Shown here: piece by piece, positions 20,835 to 32,842 of the stretch
How positions within the stretch are numbered: the stretch's first letter is position 1
Layout: each line of letters opens with the position of its first letter
Assembly (NCBI RefSeq): GCF_958298935.1
Contig: NC_084932.1
Coordinates: forward strand, 8,783,501 to 8,847,500
DNA from: Phragmites australis
Taxonomy: Eukaryota; Streptophyta; Magnoliopsida; Poales; Poaceae
Direction: 5' to 3'
Length of the DNA stretch: 64,000 bases
The notes under the pieces: model-generated
Database searches by the model: none
What the model was told of the DNA's origin: nothing
Seen by the model: the letters and a program-made list of their open reading frames with translations, nothing else
Translations under genes and position numbers: made by a program

Positions 20835-23756
20835 TGTCACGTCCCCAAAACCGTAATCATGTCATTAAGCATAAGCATGCATCATGAGCATTATGTTTAT
20901 TTGTTGGGTGCTTGTTAAATTCTTTTGGTGGTTTAACTTGCGTTTAGAGTTATGAAAATACCCAACGCTAAAGTTTCTTTTAGTTTATATCCCGCATAGG
21001 TGTTGCAGTTGAAACCTTTTAAAATGGACTCATCTTGCTTTGTAATCATGACATAAAAATTTCTAGAATTTTTGGAGCTCAAGAGCACTAGAGCACATCC
21101 GTTTGGGTTAATAAAAGAGCAAATGAAAATTTGAGAGAGAAAAGAAAAGAAATGCAGCTAAAATTGGACAGGAGACACTTACACATGGGGCCCACTTGAG
21201 CTTGCCCACCTCCTCTCCTCTCTTTCAGTAGCAGCACTCCCTCACTCTCACTCCCACTCAAACTAGCCAACAAAGGAGCAGCAGCTCCCTTCCCCTCTTT
21301 CTCAAAGTTCCTCACCATTCTTCCCCAAAAGCCCATACAAGGAGCAAGAAGCAAGGTATGCATGTCACACCACCACATTCCCCCACCTCTCTAGCTCTCC
21401 ATCCATCCAATTCATTCTTGAATGCATGAAGTTCTGAAGGATTTGCAGTCAATTTCGTCACCTCCCTCCTCTGAAAATTTCAGCAGCTTGGCTCCTCTTC
21501 TCTGGGCTTTTTCCTCTGGATTCTTCCCCCAACCGATGGTCTCAAACCTTTCCAAGGACTTTGGGTAAGTCTCCTAGGTACCTATGGGAAGAATGCACAA
21601 TTTTAGTTTGGTTTTGGGTAGGTTTTTGAGATGCAAACGTGTGGTTGCGAAGCATCATTTGTTCGTGTTGAAACGGAACAAATATGAGGAGTTTGGATGC
21701 GATAGAGCTAGTGACTCATGCTTGTGGAATAGGTAATTGAGGTCTAAAATCCATGCATTAGTTTCAAACATGCTCATCATCAATTTAGAGAGAAATGCAA
21801 GTTGAATCGGCCAACGAATCATTGAAAAACTCGTGTTCTGCCAGAACCCGGAGGTTCCGGGTTAATCTAATTATTTTTTACAGAGAACCCCCACCTGGAG
21901 GTTCACACAGAGGTTCCGAATACAACATGGACCCTCTTGATTGTACTGTTCATCAGAGATTTTTATTTTTATTTACTTTGCTGATAGCTTTTGAATTTCA
22001 TAGTTAGTTCATACCAACTCCCAGAATCATGATACTAGTTGTGTTAGCTTCGTATGACTATGAACTACATGTTAAAAATTTGGGAACTCCATAAATACTT
22101 TTTATAATTAATTAATTATTTAAATATGTTTTAGCTTAATTAAATCATGGTTAATTAATGTGATATTATAAAATTATGAAACCACTTGGAAAATTAATTT
22201 TATGATTAGTACTATCTAGGAAAAATATATTTTGGTATGAAAGTACTGTTTAAATTATGAAGCTCGTTTAATCTTGAGAGCTAGCTTAATTACGGTCCTT
22301 TTTGAACATACCTTAAATACTCTTTTATACCATGTGCTTTTGCACTTAAATTCTTATGATTCTTGTTGCCTCATATTCCTTACTCCGTACTTCATATCCC
22401 TTTCAATTTTCATTGCATTTGGACCGACCGTTGTTGTAGTTGGCTTGGGCACTTTCCGTACTTACCATATGTCGATATAATGGTAAGATAAACTGAATAC
22501 CTTTTATAATTGTGACCTTTTGGCTTGTTGGCCTATGATATCGTGGGCATAATAGGCTTGTAGAGGTAACGTCGTAAATGTCTTATGAGTATAATAGGGT
22601 TGCAGAGATATCTAGTTTGCTCAGGGAGTAGTTCTAGCTACCTCCACACCTTTAGACATAACTAGGGTTCTCTAGGAGCAGTCCTAGTGGACCTCTGCAC
22701 CTGTAGGTGTATGTTCAAATGGTCAGGGCTCAATTAGAAAAGGTTGACATGGGTACCGCCTTGTGTGCATTTTAGCAGGTGATGCAAGCCGAATGATCCT
22801 TGTGTCGTGTGAGTAAAGATGTACCCCTGCAGGGTGTAAAAGTAATTCGAATTACCGCACTCTTGGTTATGAGCATACTTCTGTCCATTTAAATCAATCG
22901 TAGAGTTTTGTTATTAGGATGTTGTGATGGAATGTTAGGACATAGCTAGTGATGTTAGCGAAGAGTTGATATGGTACAAGTTATAACTTTGTTATGTTGA
23001 TGATCTCAGAATACTACCAAAATGTTATTATGATAAATCATTATGAACATAATTATGAAAAATAATCTTCTTAATAATTAGCTCGAATACTATTTAGATA
23101 ATTTCTCATAAATCCTCTGCATTAATAATGATTAATATAGATGGATCATGCTTGCACGGTAAAATAAGTCTATTGCTGCACCCTGCTGTAGAAACAGTGC
23201 TTTTGACGCTCTCTGCAAACACTCTGGTACGATAGTTTTTACTGTAGCAATAGGTCACATCCATCCATCACGAAACCATGGCTGGGAGCTAATGCAGAGA
23301 TCTGTTCACCCTCTGCATTAGCTCCTCTACTGCAGAGTATCCTTGTCCGCATACATGGTGCCATAATAGCCTACTATTGGAGATTTGAAGTAGAAGATTT
23401 CTGGTCGAGTATCCTACACAATCCTTTTGAATCAAGGTGAAGAATAAAGAACTAAAATAAGAACATAAAGAAATATGAGGCTCATTTCTTAAATCCGTAT
23501 GGTGTCAAACCATGCTTTTATGGGATACTGAAGTAATCATTGTTTTGATTAATATGATGATTGCATGACATGTGGCCTTCTCTCTGTTGGTATATACTTT
23601 TATGTTGCAGTTTCTGATAAAATAATTATTTGATAAGTCATCGGAGAGACATAGTATAATAATGTATCTAGTGTAAATGTATGTTTCTTACACAATTCAT
23701 TCACAGACACTTTTCGACCTTCCTCTGCAATCTGCACCCCGTCACGGGAACCATGT
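20835..23756 (+). repeat. 3' LTR of element C, right boundary unresolved
   Basis: It starts TGTCACGTCC after the polypurine tract. The body is AT-rich and has no convincing gene. I do not see a clear CA end or a target duplication, so the right limit is set by the MITE and may be too far. A perfect short inverted repeat (23285-23325) lies in the last part, so unrelated DNA may be included. Confidence 0.5.
23285..23325. repeat. Perfect 15 bp inverted repeat with 11 nt loop
   Basis: GGAGCTAATGCAGAG (23285-23299) pairs exactly with CTCTGCATTAGCTCC (23311-23325). CTGCAGAG appears again just after. It could be the centre of a small hairpin MITE, but I see no terminal repeats. Confidence 0.6.
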
Positions 23757-23759
23757 TAA

Positions 23760-24250
23760 GGGTTGTTTGGATGTCAAGTTTATCAAAACTAGATTTAATT
23801 AAACTATATTTTATCCTAACTACCTAAACCTCTGCTTGGCTAGATAGGATAGAATAGGGATAACTAAAATTCATTTTTGCTAAAACTCATATATTGGGTT
23901 TTATCAAAAAAACACTTCTACCTGCTTCTCAGAAAACCAACTCCCTTATTTTCTTCTGTTATGTAGTTTTTTCTTTTTTCTTCGTACATTACATGATTTA
24001 AGACATGTTTTAACTGATAGTGCTTTCCTGATGCCGATTCGATTGATTAAATGTGAGGAAGGCCACCTGGTGTGCTGATGCAATGGAGTCTACGTAATAC
24101 ATAAAGATCATTTTAATTGACGTGACCCAGACAAAATAATCTATAAAACTAGATCTAACAGGCTGAAACTTATAATCAATTTTCCTGAAACTCTCAATAA
24201 AACCTGTTTCGTGAAAATTTACTTGTAATCCATGTGATCCAAACAATCAC
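23760..24250. mobile_element. Tourist-like MITE (PIF/Harbinger type)
   Basis: 491 bp flanked by TAA on both sides (23757-23759 and 24251-24253). The left end reads GGGTTGTTTGGAT and the reverse complement of the right end GTGATTGTTTGGAT. A TAA target site with a short TIR that includes TTGTTTGGA is typical of Tourist elements, mobilised by PIF/Harbinger transposases. The interior is AT-rich and non-coding. Confidence 0.8.
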
Positions 24251-24383
24251 TAAACTGGAGGGGTAAAAGTTCAGGAAAGTTCTTTACTGGTAGTACTACC
24301 ACAGTCACCTCAAGGATTACATTGTTGACGAATTAATTAAATACGAAACATGCACAACCCATATGAGCACTTAGTGAACGATC

Positions 24384-24671
24384 TGTTGCATAATCCTGAG
24401 TAGTTTTTTTTTTGGGGTTTTGATTGTTAGATGCATGGCTGTTAGTGTATTAGACTTTTCGGTTCCTTCATGTAAGAGGTTTTTATTTAGCCGTTTCTGC
24501 ATGTAGGTCTTTAATCAATCTTTTGTGCATGGTTGTAGGACTTGATGTTTGGCCTATAACTAGAGAAGAAAACAGAAGCTGCAATCAGTTCAGCGCAGCA
24601 TAAAAAATTCCTGCATGTTCTCACATGTGTTATGCTCGTGTTTGAGTGTAATCGGCTTGGGATTTTCAATA
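24384..24671 (+). repeat. Left LTR of Copia D
   Basis: Starts TGTTGCATAATCC, contains TTTTCGGTTCCT and AAGAGGTTTTTATTTAGCC, and ends TTTTCAATA. It aligns through its length with the right LTR. Confidence 0.8.
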
Positions 24672-24673
24672 TT

Positions 24674-24686
24674 TGGTAACAAAACC
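24674..24686 (+). other. Primer binding site of Copia D (decayed)
   Basis: TGGTAACAAAACC follows the LTR and resembles TGGTATCAGAGCC, the site for initiator methionine tRNA used by most plant Copia elements, with a few changes. Confidence 0.55.
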
Positions 24687-24864
24687 TGTGTTGTCGATTC
24701 AAGCGCAGCTATGTTGTCGTGGGCTCCTAGGGGCATGCAATTGTGGACTCCTCCATGCTGAGGCCACTGTAGCTCACAAACACCTTCGCGGCGGCCATGG
24801 CACTGTGACGACGGTGGCTGCGAGGTGATCGTGCAGGCATGTCATCAAGAAGGAATCATTCTCG

Positions 24865-26243
24865 ATGGTCCACCCCACGCTCATACATACAAACTACACC
24901 GAGTGGGTGCTCGTGATGCGTGTGATCTTGCAGGCACAAAGTCTTTGGGAGGCAATCGAACTAGGAGGTAGTGACTACCGCAACGATAAGCTGGCGGTGT
25001 CCACCATTCTTCGCGCCGTGCCATCGAAGATGCTGTCCACTCTCGCCGTCAAGGACATCGCCAAGGATGCCTGGAACACTATCAAGATGATGTGCGTTGG
25101 CATTGAGCGTGTTAGAGAAGCGAACGTACAGAAGCTACGACACGAACTCGGCGAGATCGAGTTCAAAGATCGTGAGTTCATCGATGACTTTGCCATGAGG
25201 ATCATGAGTCTCGCCAACAACCTCTGAGTCTTGGGGGATGTAGTCATTGATGTTGAGGTGGTGCAAAAAATTTTGCATGTCATCCCGGAGCATCTCCAGC
25301 AGGTCACCATCTCCATTGAGACCCTCCTTGATTTGAGAATGCTCTCGATCAAGGAGCTGATCGGTCGCTTGTGCACTGTCGAGTAGAGATACAAGCTCGA
25401 CTTTTCAAGCGGTGGCTGGCAGAAGCTACTCCTCACTAAGGAAGAGTGGCTAGCTCACATGAAGAAGCATGATGGCGAGGGAGGATCCAGTAGCAGTGGC
25501 AAATGGCGTCTCTCATCGTCGTTGTGGAAAGAACCATGGGCGTGGCCATGGCAATGAGCCGCACAATGGTAGCACCAAAATGTCCGGCCAAGTAGGTGGT
25601 TGGGACCAATGTCGGAATTGTGACAAATACGGCCATTCGACCATGGATTTGCCGTAGGAAGCTGAAGTGGACTGAGGCCCACCTGACGCATGTCGACAAT
25701 GATGAGCCCATGCTTTTGATGGCCAAGGCTTATGTCGCATTGCCTGCCTCGTTCACTCCACAACTGGTTGAGGCGAATGTATTCACATAGCTGGATCGAG
25801 AGGAGGACGGCAATGATCAAATGTGGTAACTCAATACTGATGCCATGAACCACATGACCATGTCACGCGCTACCTTCTCCGAGATCGACTCCAAAATTTG
25901 AGGCACTGTCAAGTTCAACGACGGCTTCATCATCAACATCAAGGGGCACGGTACGATCTTGTTCACCTTTAAGATTGGAGAGCACCGCGCACTCAAGGGG
26001 GTGTACTTCATTCCTCGGCTCACCACCAACATCATTAGCATTGACCAGCTTGACGAGAACGGCTGCCAGGTGCTAGTCGACGGTGGCGTCCTACAAATCT
26101 GGGACTCGAATCAATGACTGCTGGCAAGGGTGAGGTGCTCCTCCAGTCGACTGTACATGCTCAGCCTCGATAGCACACGACTGGTGTGCCTATCAGCAAG
26201 TGGCTCAAAGGAGCCATGGTGTTCGCACATGAGGTATGGGCAC
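24865..26243 (+). pseudogene. gag-protease of Copia D (interrupted by B)
   Basis: The Gag segment from 24865 includes NYTEWVLVMRVIL, LWEAIE, AWNTIKMMCVG and RVREANVQKLRHELGEIEF, typical of plant Copia Gag. A TGA near 25226 breaks it. A zinc-knuckle remnant (CRNCDKYGHSTMDL, about 25612-25653) has lost its last Cys. A protease remnant follows (LNTDAMNHMT near 25831; family form DTGASNHMT), then the start of the pre-integrase region, which is cut at 26243 by element B. Confidence 0.78.
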
Positions 26244-27634
26244 TGTCGGAGGATGAACTCCACAAGCGGGGATCCGGAGGGACCCCCTTTGAGATTCGGT
26301 CGGGGGGATGATTCTGAATCTACCTCATACGTGAATTAAATGAGAGTATATGGGAGATGCAGGTGGGACGGATGATCGAATGCTAGAGGAAATAAATGCT
26401 CAAGGGATTTTAGATAGGTTCGGGCCGCACGAAGCGTAATACCCTACTCTCCTGTGTGTATGCTATAAATGCTCTGGGAATGCCTCTCTGTGGGTCTCTT
26501 GAGTTACAAGGATTTTGGCCTAAGTCTAGAGCTTCGGTCTTCATGAGCCTCTGCTCAGCCTCGTTAGCTTATTTGCTTGTCTGTTGAATTTCTTGAACTT
26601 GTCTTCTATCACTTCACTTCCACCTTCTTTAGACTCTATTTCTCTCCGGGGTGCCCACCCCTTCTTATATCCCGTTAGGGCGGCCTGGCGTGCCCAGAAA
26701 GGATGCCCTGAGTCCCAAGGCGCCATAAATAGAAAGCAACCATCATGGGCTGCAGCTTGACGTTACGGGGGGGGGGGTGAAAATGCATCCCCATCCGGTC
26801 TTATCGTCATCATGTCACTTTTTAGCGGGTGCAGCAGGGGGGGGCCCACCGGGCAGCCTCCAAGCAACCCCACGTGCCCGCCCGATCAGAGCAAACCTGA
26901 CATAGCAGGGCGGCAGGCGATATGCCTCAAGCCCAGCGACGAGATTCCAAGGCTCACCGGATGACGCGCGATGGGATCCGCCGCATTAAATGTCCCCACG
27001 CCTCCCTGCCAGGCAGTGGCAGGGACTGACAGCAGGCGTGGGGGGAGTGGTTGGAAGTGACGGACCACGCTCCCTATTAAATGCAGCATCGAGCCTGTCA
27101 CCAATTGACACCTCACCGCTGAGCCCTTATGGGGTCCACCGGCAAGGGGCTTCTCAGGTCCACGGGGAACTCTGGGTGCTCGGGGACTACTGTTCATAGC
27201 CCCGAGTGCCCTCTCCCGGATATGTCTTTTCTCGATCCTCGGGGAACTCGGGTACTCGGGGACCACTCTTCATGGCCCCGAGCGCCCTCTCCTGGAATTG
27301 TGTCTGCTAGGGTCCTCGGGGAACTCGGGTACTCAGGGACCACTGTTCATGGCCCCAAGCGCCCTCTCCCGGAACTTGCACTTCTCGGATCCTCGGGGAA
27401 CTCGGGTACTCAGGGCCACTCTTCATGGTCCCGAGCACCCTCTCCCGGAACTACCTTCTCAGGTCCTTGGGGAACTCGGGTACTCGGGGACTACTATTCA
27501 TGGCCCCGAGCGCCCTCTCCCGGAACTTGGACTTCTCGAACCTCGGGGAGATAGTCCCCGAGGGAAGGCACCACGTGGCATTCTGCTGTACTGGCCTCGG
27601 GACTCGGGGACCCCTGGTTCCCATGTCATCGACA
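26244..27634 (-). repeat. 3' LTR of element B
   Basis: 1,391 bp. On the minus strand it starts TGTCGATGACATGGG at 27634 and ends CATCCTCCGACA at 26244. U3 (about 27150-27560) has about five tandem units with TCCTCGGGGAACTCGGGTAC and CCCCGAGCGCCCTCTCCCGG. A TATA-like GATATAAG lies near 26665-26672. Confidence 0.88.
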
Positions 27635-27865
27635 GCAGCCCCCGGGCCCATTGGCAGGCGATGGCCCAGAGACTACGGATGGGGCCCTTATTTCTTCGAG
27701 GCTGATCCCAGCATCGATGCTACATGGCTTGTTCTCAGGCGTTAGAATCTTGCTATCTTTGCAATCTTTCTGGCCCAGGTTTTTGGTACAGCCCAGGCGG
27801 AAAACCGAGAGGACGCGTGTCCTTCTGACTTTCGAGGAGAGTGATAACAAGGCGGGAGGCGTGCA

Positions 27866-27950
27866 TGGCAACCGTGCGGATCGAGGGTAGTGCGTCTGGA
27901 AACCGCACGGATCGAGGGAGATGTGCCTGGCAACCGCGCCGATTGAGGGG
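27866..27950 (+). repeat. Three short tandem repeats upstream of the B antisense promoter
   Basis: Three copies, about 31 bp apart, of a motif close to TGGCAACCGYGCGGATCGAGGG lie between the 3' LTR and the antisense TATA box. Element A has a related single block (GATTTGCGCGGTTGCCA) in the matching region. The position suggests promoter elements. Confidence 0.55.
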
Positions 27951-27989
27951 AATGCACTTCGCAGAATGCGCTGTTTGAAATCCCCAGGG

Positions 27990-27999
27990 TATAAAAAGG
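27990..27999 (+). promoter_or_regulatory. TATA box of the B antisense gene
   Basis: TATAAAAAGG, about 155 bp upstream of the ATG at 28153. The spacing and orientation match the A copy. It lies outside the LTR, so the antisense gene has its own promoter. Confidence 0.65.
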
Positions 28000-28152
28000 A
28001 GAAGGAGAATGAACCGTTGCCCCCCATGCCATTATTGCGATCACCACCTCCTGTCTTCTTCTTCTTCCTTGCGCATCGGGAGCTCTCGCCCTCTTCAGCC
28101 CGCAACACTCCTTTCTTCTCAACTCTTTCAGCACACTCCCCACCCCCAAAGA

Positions 28153-31100
28153 ATGCCGAGGGAAGGAAGCGGTCGCCGGGACACATCGAGCTCCGACAGC
28201 GTCCTGCTGAAGTCCCGCATCATGAACGAGGAGGGGGCAGAGAAGGTCCGCAAGCTGATGGTGCCCGCCGGCCAGTGGGAGGCGTCGGTAGTGACATCGG
28301 CGAACTTTCCACCCTCCACGTGCCAGCCCGAGCGGATCGTGATCTTCATGTCCTTCGTCGCCGCCGGACTGGTGCCGCCATTCTTGATGTTCTTCCTCCA
28401 AGTGCTGGACACGTTCGGCGTCCAGCTGGCCCACCTGAGTCCGAACTCGGTGGTGATCTTGGCGATCTTCGCCCACTTCTGCGAGATGTTCGTGGGAGTG
28501 CCACCGTCGGTCACGCTCTTCTGGCACTTCTTCGTCCTTCGAGCTGCCGGAAAGAAGAAGGGGTCCGCCGAGGTGGAGGTTGTCGGTTGCTGCAATTTTC
28601 GCCTACAGGAGAGGCTTGACGAACTCTACATCCCGCAAGTGTTGCGCAGCAAATGGGAGGACTGGCGCTGGGACTGGGTCTACGTCGACATCAGGCCCCA
28701 TGACTGCCTCACGCTGCCCCAAACACCGGCGGAGCCCCAAAGGCCGATCTGGGAGGTGGCCCCCGTGGAGGATGAGCGCCTACGCCCGGTAATGAACTGA
28801 ATCAACGACCTGCGCCGGGCGGGGCTGACTTCACTAATGGTGGTCACCGACTACCTGCACCACCATCTGGCCCCTTTGTGGGAGCGTGCCCGCTTTGCCT
28901 GGATTGACACCGGCTCGGGCGACCTGACGAGGACCCACATCGGCCCGGACGGAGACCTCGACGAGGGGGCGCTGGCGACCCTGCTGAACGTGGTGACCGG
29001 CATCGACGACCTCGCCTGGGCGGTCCTGCCCCGAGAGGACCTGGCGCTCTACACAGACCCGGGCCGGGCAACGCTGCAGGTGTCCATGCTGGAGTTCGAC
29101 GCCCAAGGCCTAGTGGATCGTCCGGGGCGCTGGAACCCCGGGACCATACAAATCCCCGGGGTGGATGACAACAGAGGGCGGGGCACCGCCGCTGAAGGCA
29201 GCAGGCCGGCGGCCCGAGGAGACAAGGGGAAGCATCTCTGGGCGTACGTCCCTCAGCCGTCTTCATCATCGTCACCGTCACCTCCGTGAGAACAGACAGC
29301 GGCGGGCGGCGCGATGGGGGGTGGCCGAGGCGGCCAATCTTCGGGAGCAGAGTCCGGGACGGAGGCCGGATCTAGGGCATGACAGTCCGAGGGCTAGGGC
29401 CCTGCCGGCGGTGCAACGGCTGGCAGCCGAGACCAACCAGCCGCCAGAGACGGGCTCCGGGGCGGCTGCTGGGGCCGGCCCACAACGGCCCGAGGGCCAG
29501 AGCCCTCCCCAAAAAGGAGGAAGGCAGAGCCCGGATCGAAGCCGCAGAGCCCTGACTTCTGGATCCTGGAGTCTCGGTGGCGGTACCGCGGGCCGAAAAC
29601 CACGTAAGCTCCCTTTTTGTCTCGAGCACATCTGCCCAGATTTTGGCTTGTTACTGACCCTTTTTTGTTTTCAGGCCGCCCAAGGATCCCGTAGGAGGCC
29701 AGAAGCAACTAGAGGAGCTGAGGCTAGCCCCTGTTCCAGGGCCGAGCGCGCCAGAGGACCCTGAGCCGAGGGCTCCGGCCGGTCCCGAGCAGCAAGCGCC
29801 GACCAAACCTGCCCAGAGCCCTCCGAGGAAGGAGCGAGTGGCCGCAGGGGAGGTGGTCGCGATGAGGGCGGTGCCAGAACGGCAGCTGTCGGGGACCCTG
29901 AGCGCCTCTACAGAGAGGGCTCGCAGGGGACCTAGCCCCCAGCCACCTTCTGGCCAGGCCCTGGAACGCCTCTCGGAGGTGCTGGGAAGCGCCCGGGAGG
30001 TCATCGGGCGGCTCGAAGTGGCCGTGACGGCAGAGCGGGCAAAGCTCGACAAAGAGCGCGCTGCCCTGGTCGATGAGAGGGGGTGGCTGGAGGAGGCCCA
30101 GAAGCTTTTGGAGACCCACATCACCTCGGCCCGCGCATCTTACGAGAAATCCATGCGCGAGGTGGCCGAGGAGTGGGAGGCGTTAGAGGAGACCCGTAAC
30201 GAAACCGTCGCTGCGCAGGAGAAGGCCAACTGCATGGAGCGGCTCGTGACCGAGCGCGACCAGGCGTCCCGGAGGCGCGCCGCAAAGCTGCTTGCTCGGG
30301 AGCGGAAGCTGATGTCTCGAGAGGAGGCGGCCAGTAGAAGGGAGGAGGCCATGCGGTCTGCCCTGGTGGACTTGGCCTGCCAGAACGACGAGCTCGAGCG
30401 TGGCCACGCCGAAGTCCTCCGCCGGGAGGAGCAGGTTGCGATACGCAAGACTGACGTCAAAATAATGGCGGTGGCTCTTGATGCCCGGGAGGAGCAGATT
30501 GGGTTGCGCGAGGTGGATGCCGCCTCGGCATCGTCGGCACTCACCGCCCGGGAGGAGCTGGTCGCCAAGCGGGAGGCCGACCTGGCTGCCCGAGAGCAAG
30601 CAATCGAGGCCCGAGCCGAGCAGTTGCAGTGAGCTCAGACCGAGATCCCCTCCGCGAGGGGCGTCCCTACCAGCACCGTCGACAGCACCAGCCTCGAGGA
30701 CCGGCTGAAGAACGTGCAGGACGAGCTTGAGACCGTCATCGCCGAGTGGACTAACGTGAAGCTGATGATGTGGGACATCCTTCAGCAGGCATGAAACTCG
30801 GTGGAGGTGGCCGGACTCGGGCACGTGTTCGTGGGCGAGCAGTCGCTGGACAAGGAGACGACTGGCCACATCGCCCTCTGGTTTGCGAAGATCGCCTGGC
30901 ACCTCGAGGCCCTTCCAGACACTGTGTAGGAGCTGGTGACCCGGGAGGGACGTGCTCTGGTCCAAGGAGTGGCTGAGCACGTTCTTGTGTGCTATCGCAG
31001 CCGAGACCCTGCCTTCCCGCTAGAGCCAGTCCAGCAGGGCGTGGTCGAGGCCGTGGAAGCTGTCGCCCGGGAAGCCGTCCGCGACATCACCGCCGAGGTG

Positions 31101-31193
31101 GCGGTGTGTTTTGTGCGGGAGCCAGAGCCGGAACCGAGCGGCGATGGCAGCAGTGACGTGTCTTTGCCTCCGCTTGAACCTGTAGATAGTTAG
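28153..31193 (+). pseudogene. Antisense split gene of element B: N-terminal domain plus long coiled coil
   Basis: Counterpart of the A antisense gene, on the strand opposite gag-pol. I choose ATG 28153 (MPREGSG); an in-frame ATG at 28009 lies too close to the TATA box. Exon 1 (28153-29603) holds ERIVIFMSFVAAGLVPP, LSPNSVVILAIFAHFCEMF and YIPQVLRSKWEDWRWDW, close to the A protein and to PF04195, then a low-complexity stretch ending ILESRWRYR. A 71 nt intron follows. Exon 2 (29675-31193) starts Pro-rich, then a coiled coil of about 270 residues full of REE, ARE and ERE heptads, then EHVLVCYRSRDPAFPLEP and a stop. Joined length about 990 codons. Stops: TGA 28798, TGA 29287, others near 29375-29395, TGA near 30630, TGA 30792, TAG near 30927. 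Confidence 0.8.
29604..29674 (+). other. Intron of the B antisense gene
   Basis: 71 nt, donor GTAAGC, acceptor TGTTTTCAG, phase 2. The coiled-coil frame of exon 2 lines up with the exon 1 frame only after removal. Position and phase match the 76 nt intron in element A. Confidence 0.75.
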
Positions 31194-32842
31194 GTTTTTT
31201 ATTTTTGGAATGTTGTAAATACGGGAGTGATCCCCTCCTGAATGGTTCCCTTTAATATAATAGAAGCCTTTCTTTGGGATCGAAACTCCGCTCTATGTTT
31301 GTCTTTATATGTTGTCTTGCTTTTTGCTTGATGTCCCGAGAGGCACTGGCCGGACAGAGCCCAGCCTTCTTCCCCCGAGAGATAGGTTGCCCCGACCACT
31401 CATCGTACGAGTAGTGGGACCACCCGAGCGTCCATCCCCCTAGCTCTCATGAGTCCGCAGCTACTAAGTCAAAGAGACACAAACACGAACTTCCCTGCTC
31501 GACAGATAAGTCCATCCGACATGGTGCACGCCATGACCAGTGAACACTTTCACCCTACGACCTCCCAAACAAGTAGATCGGAGACATGTGCGGGTGGAAA
31601 CGTGACCAAGGGTCCCCGTGATTTGGTGGTTTCCAGGGTAGGACTGACCAGACCGAGCACCGACAGCCCGCCCTTGAGGTCTAGGCGGTCCCGATCACTC
31701 TTTGTTCAAGCAGTAGGATGACCCGAGAACCCCAGAGACTCAGTAGTGCTCGGGGTACTGCCAAGCCGGCTGGGCACCACGGCCACTGTAAAGGACCTAG
31801 GTCAGCCATCGCCGCCTGTACAGTACACCGACTACTGTCTATTTTTGTCATTCCAGAAAAGCAAACACGTGGGCAGGGTTTTACACGTGAGGAGACCATC
31901 TCGCTGAACAGATTAGCATGCAAGGGTCCCGAGGATAACTCGGGAACAATGGTTTATTGCGTATGTATGAGAGGAAATTTATGTAACTTTAGTTACTCAC
32001 CGGACAGCTGTCAGCCTTCCGGCCGACCGATCCAGGAGGAGGTAGATGCCCCGAGCTCGGGGTGCCCGGGAATGTTGGTTCCCTCGTACGGAGCACCCAA
32101 GCACTGAAAAAACTGGTGAGAGAACCAGGGGCTAGGTGGTCCCGACCACTCATGTTCGAGCGGTAGGATTACCCGAGGACCCCGTAGGTTCGAGCAGCGC
32201 CCTGGGCACTGAGGCCCTTGCGGTCGGGCTGCTTGGTTTTTGATCATTGATCTGTAAACTTAAGAAATAGGAACAGACTCTTTGCTTGGTGCGCTCTGTT
32301 AGTGCGGTACTCATTATAGACTGCTCTCATTTTTTACCCGAGACCTCTCGAATACCCGGACTGGCGAAGTGTACAGACAGAGGCATTACCAAGAGGTCCA
32401 ATGGTTCGGTGGTGCCCAGGGTAGGACTGACCAGGCCGAGCACCGACAGCCCGCCCCTAGGGTCTAGGCGGTTCCGACCACTCTTTGCTCAAGCGGTAGG
32501 ATTACCCGAGAACCCCAGAGGCTCGGTTGTGCTCGGGGTATTGCCATGCAGCTAGGCACCACAACCTACCACAACAGACTTAAGTTAGCGGCTACTGCCT
32601 GTGCGCATACCGATTGGGATCCATTTTTATCAACGGGAAATATGAGAGAGCGTGTTTTCTTGCACAAATCGAGCATCTCACCAAACAGATTAAACATATG
32701 GATTCCAGAGAGAAAACTTGGAATAAGAGTGTATATTGACAATTTGTACAGAAGTGGTAACTTACATAGTTGGTGGCAGCCCCCAGCCAACTTGGGTAGG
32801 TTGGACACCTGGCCTGGTTGGCCCGAGCATAAACATGCCGTC
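31194..32842. other. Spacer between antisense gene and pol of element B
   Basis: No convincing gene. Two direct repeats of about 130 bp (about 31625-31760 and 32403-32545) share GACCAGRCCGAGCACCGACA and CTCTTTG.TCAAGC.GTAGGAT. They correspond to the repeats in the spacer of A. The conserved antisense tail TAGAAGCCTTTCTTTGGG is at its left end. Confidence 0.55.

Larger units (their letters stand above)
16907..23756 (+). mobile_element. Gypsy retrotransposon C (chromovirus, Tekay/Del type), 3' part
   Basis: An older plus-strand Gypsy element whose gag was split by element A; its 5' part lies left of the window. Order seen: gag remnant, protease remnant, reverse transcriptase, RNase H, integrase with chromodomain, polypurine tract and 3' LTR starting TGTCACGTCC at 20835. 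A chromodomain after integrase with a YPxFF ending, and this LTR start, fit the Tekay/Del clade. Coding parts are split by stops and frameshifts. The right end of the LTR is not resolved; I place it just before the MITE at 23760. Confidence 0.82.

Noticed and set aside
21088..21378. Minus-strand frame of 96 codons in the element C LTR
   Set aside because: Low-complexity Ser/Leu/Lys sequence with no domain and no conserved partner.
24511..24702. Minus-strand frame over the Copia left LTR
   Set aside because: It spans the LTR end and PBS and has no known motif.
27129..27745. Open frames in the B LTR, also at 39650-40229
   Set aside because: They come from U3 tandem units; no start context or domain.
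28009..28152. Upstream ATG of the B antisense gene
   Set aside because: It lies only about 10 bp after the TATA box, so it would precede or sit at the transcription start; A has no equivalent.
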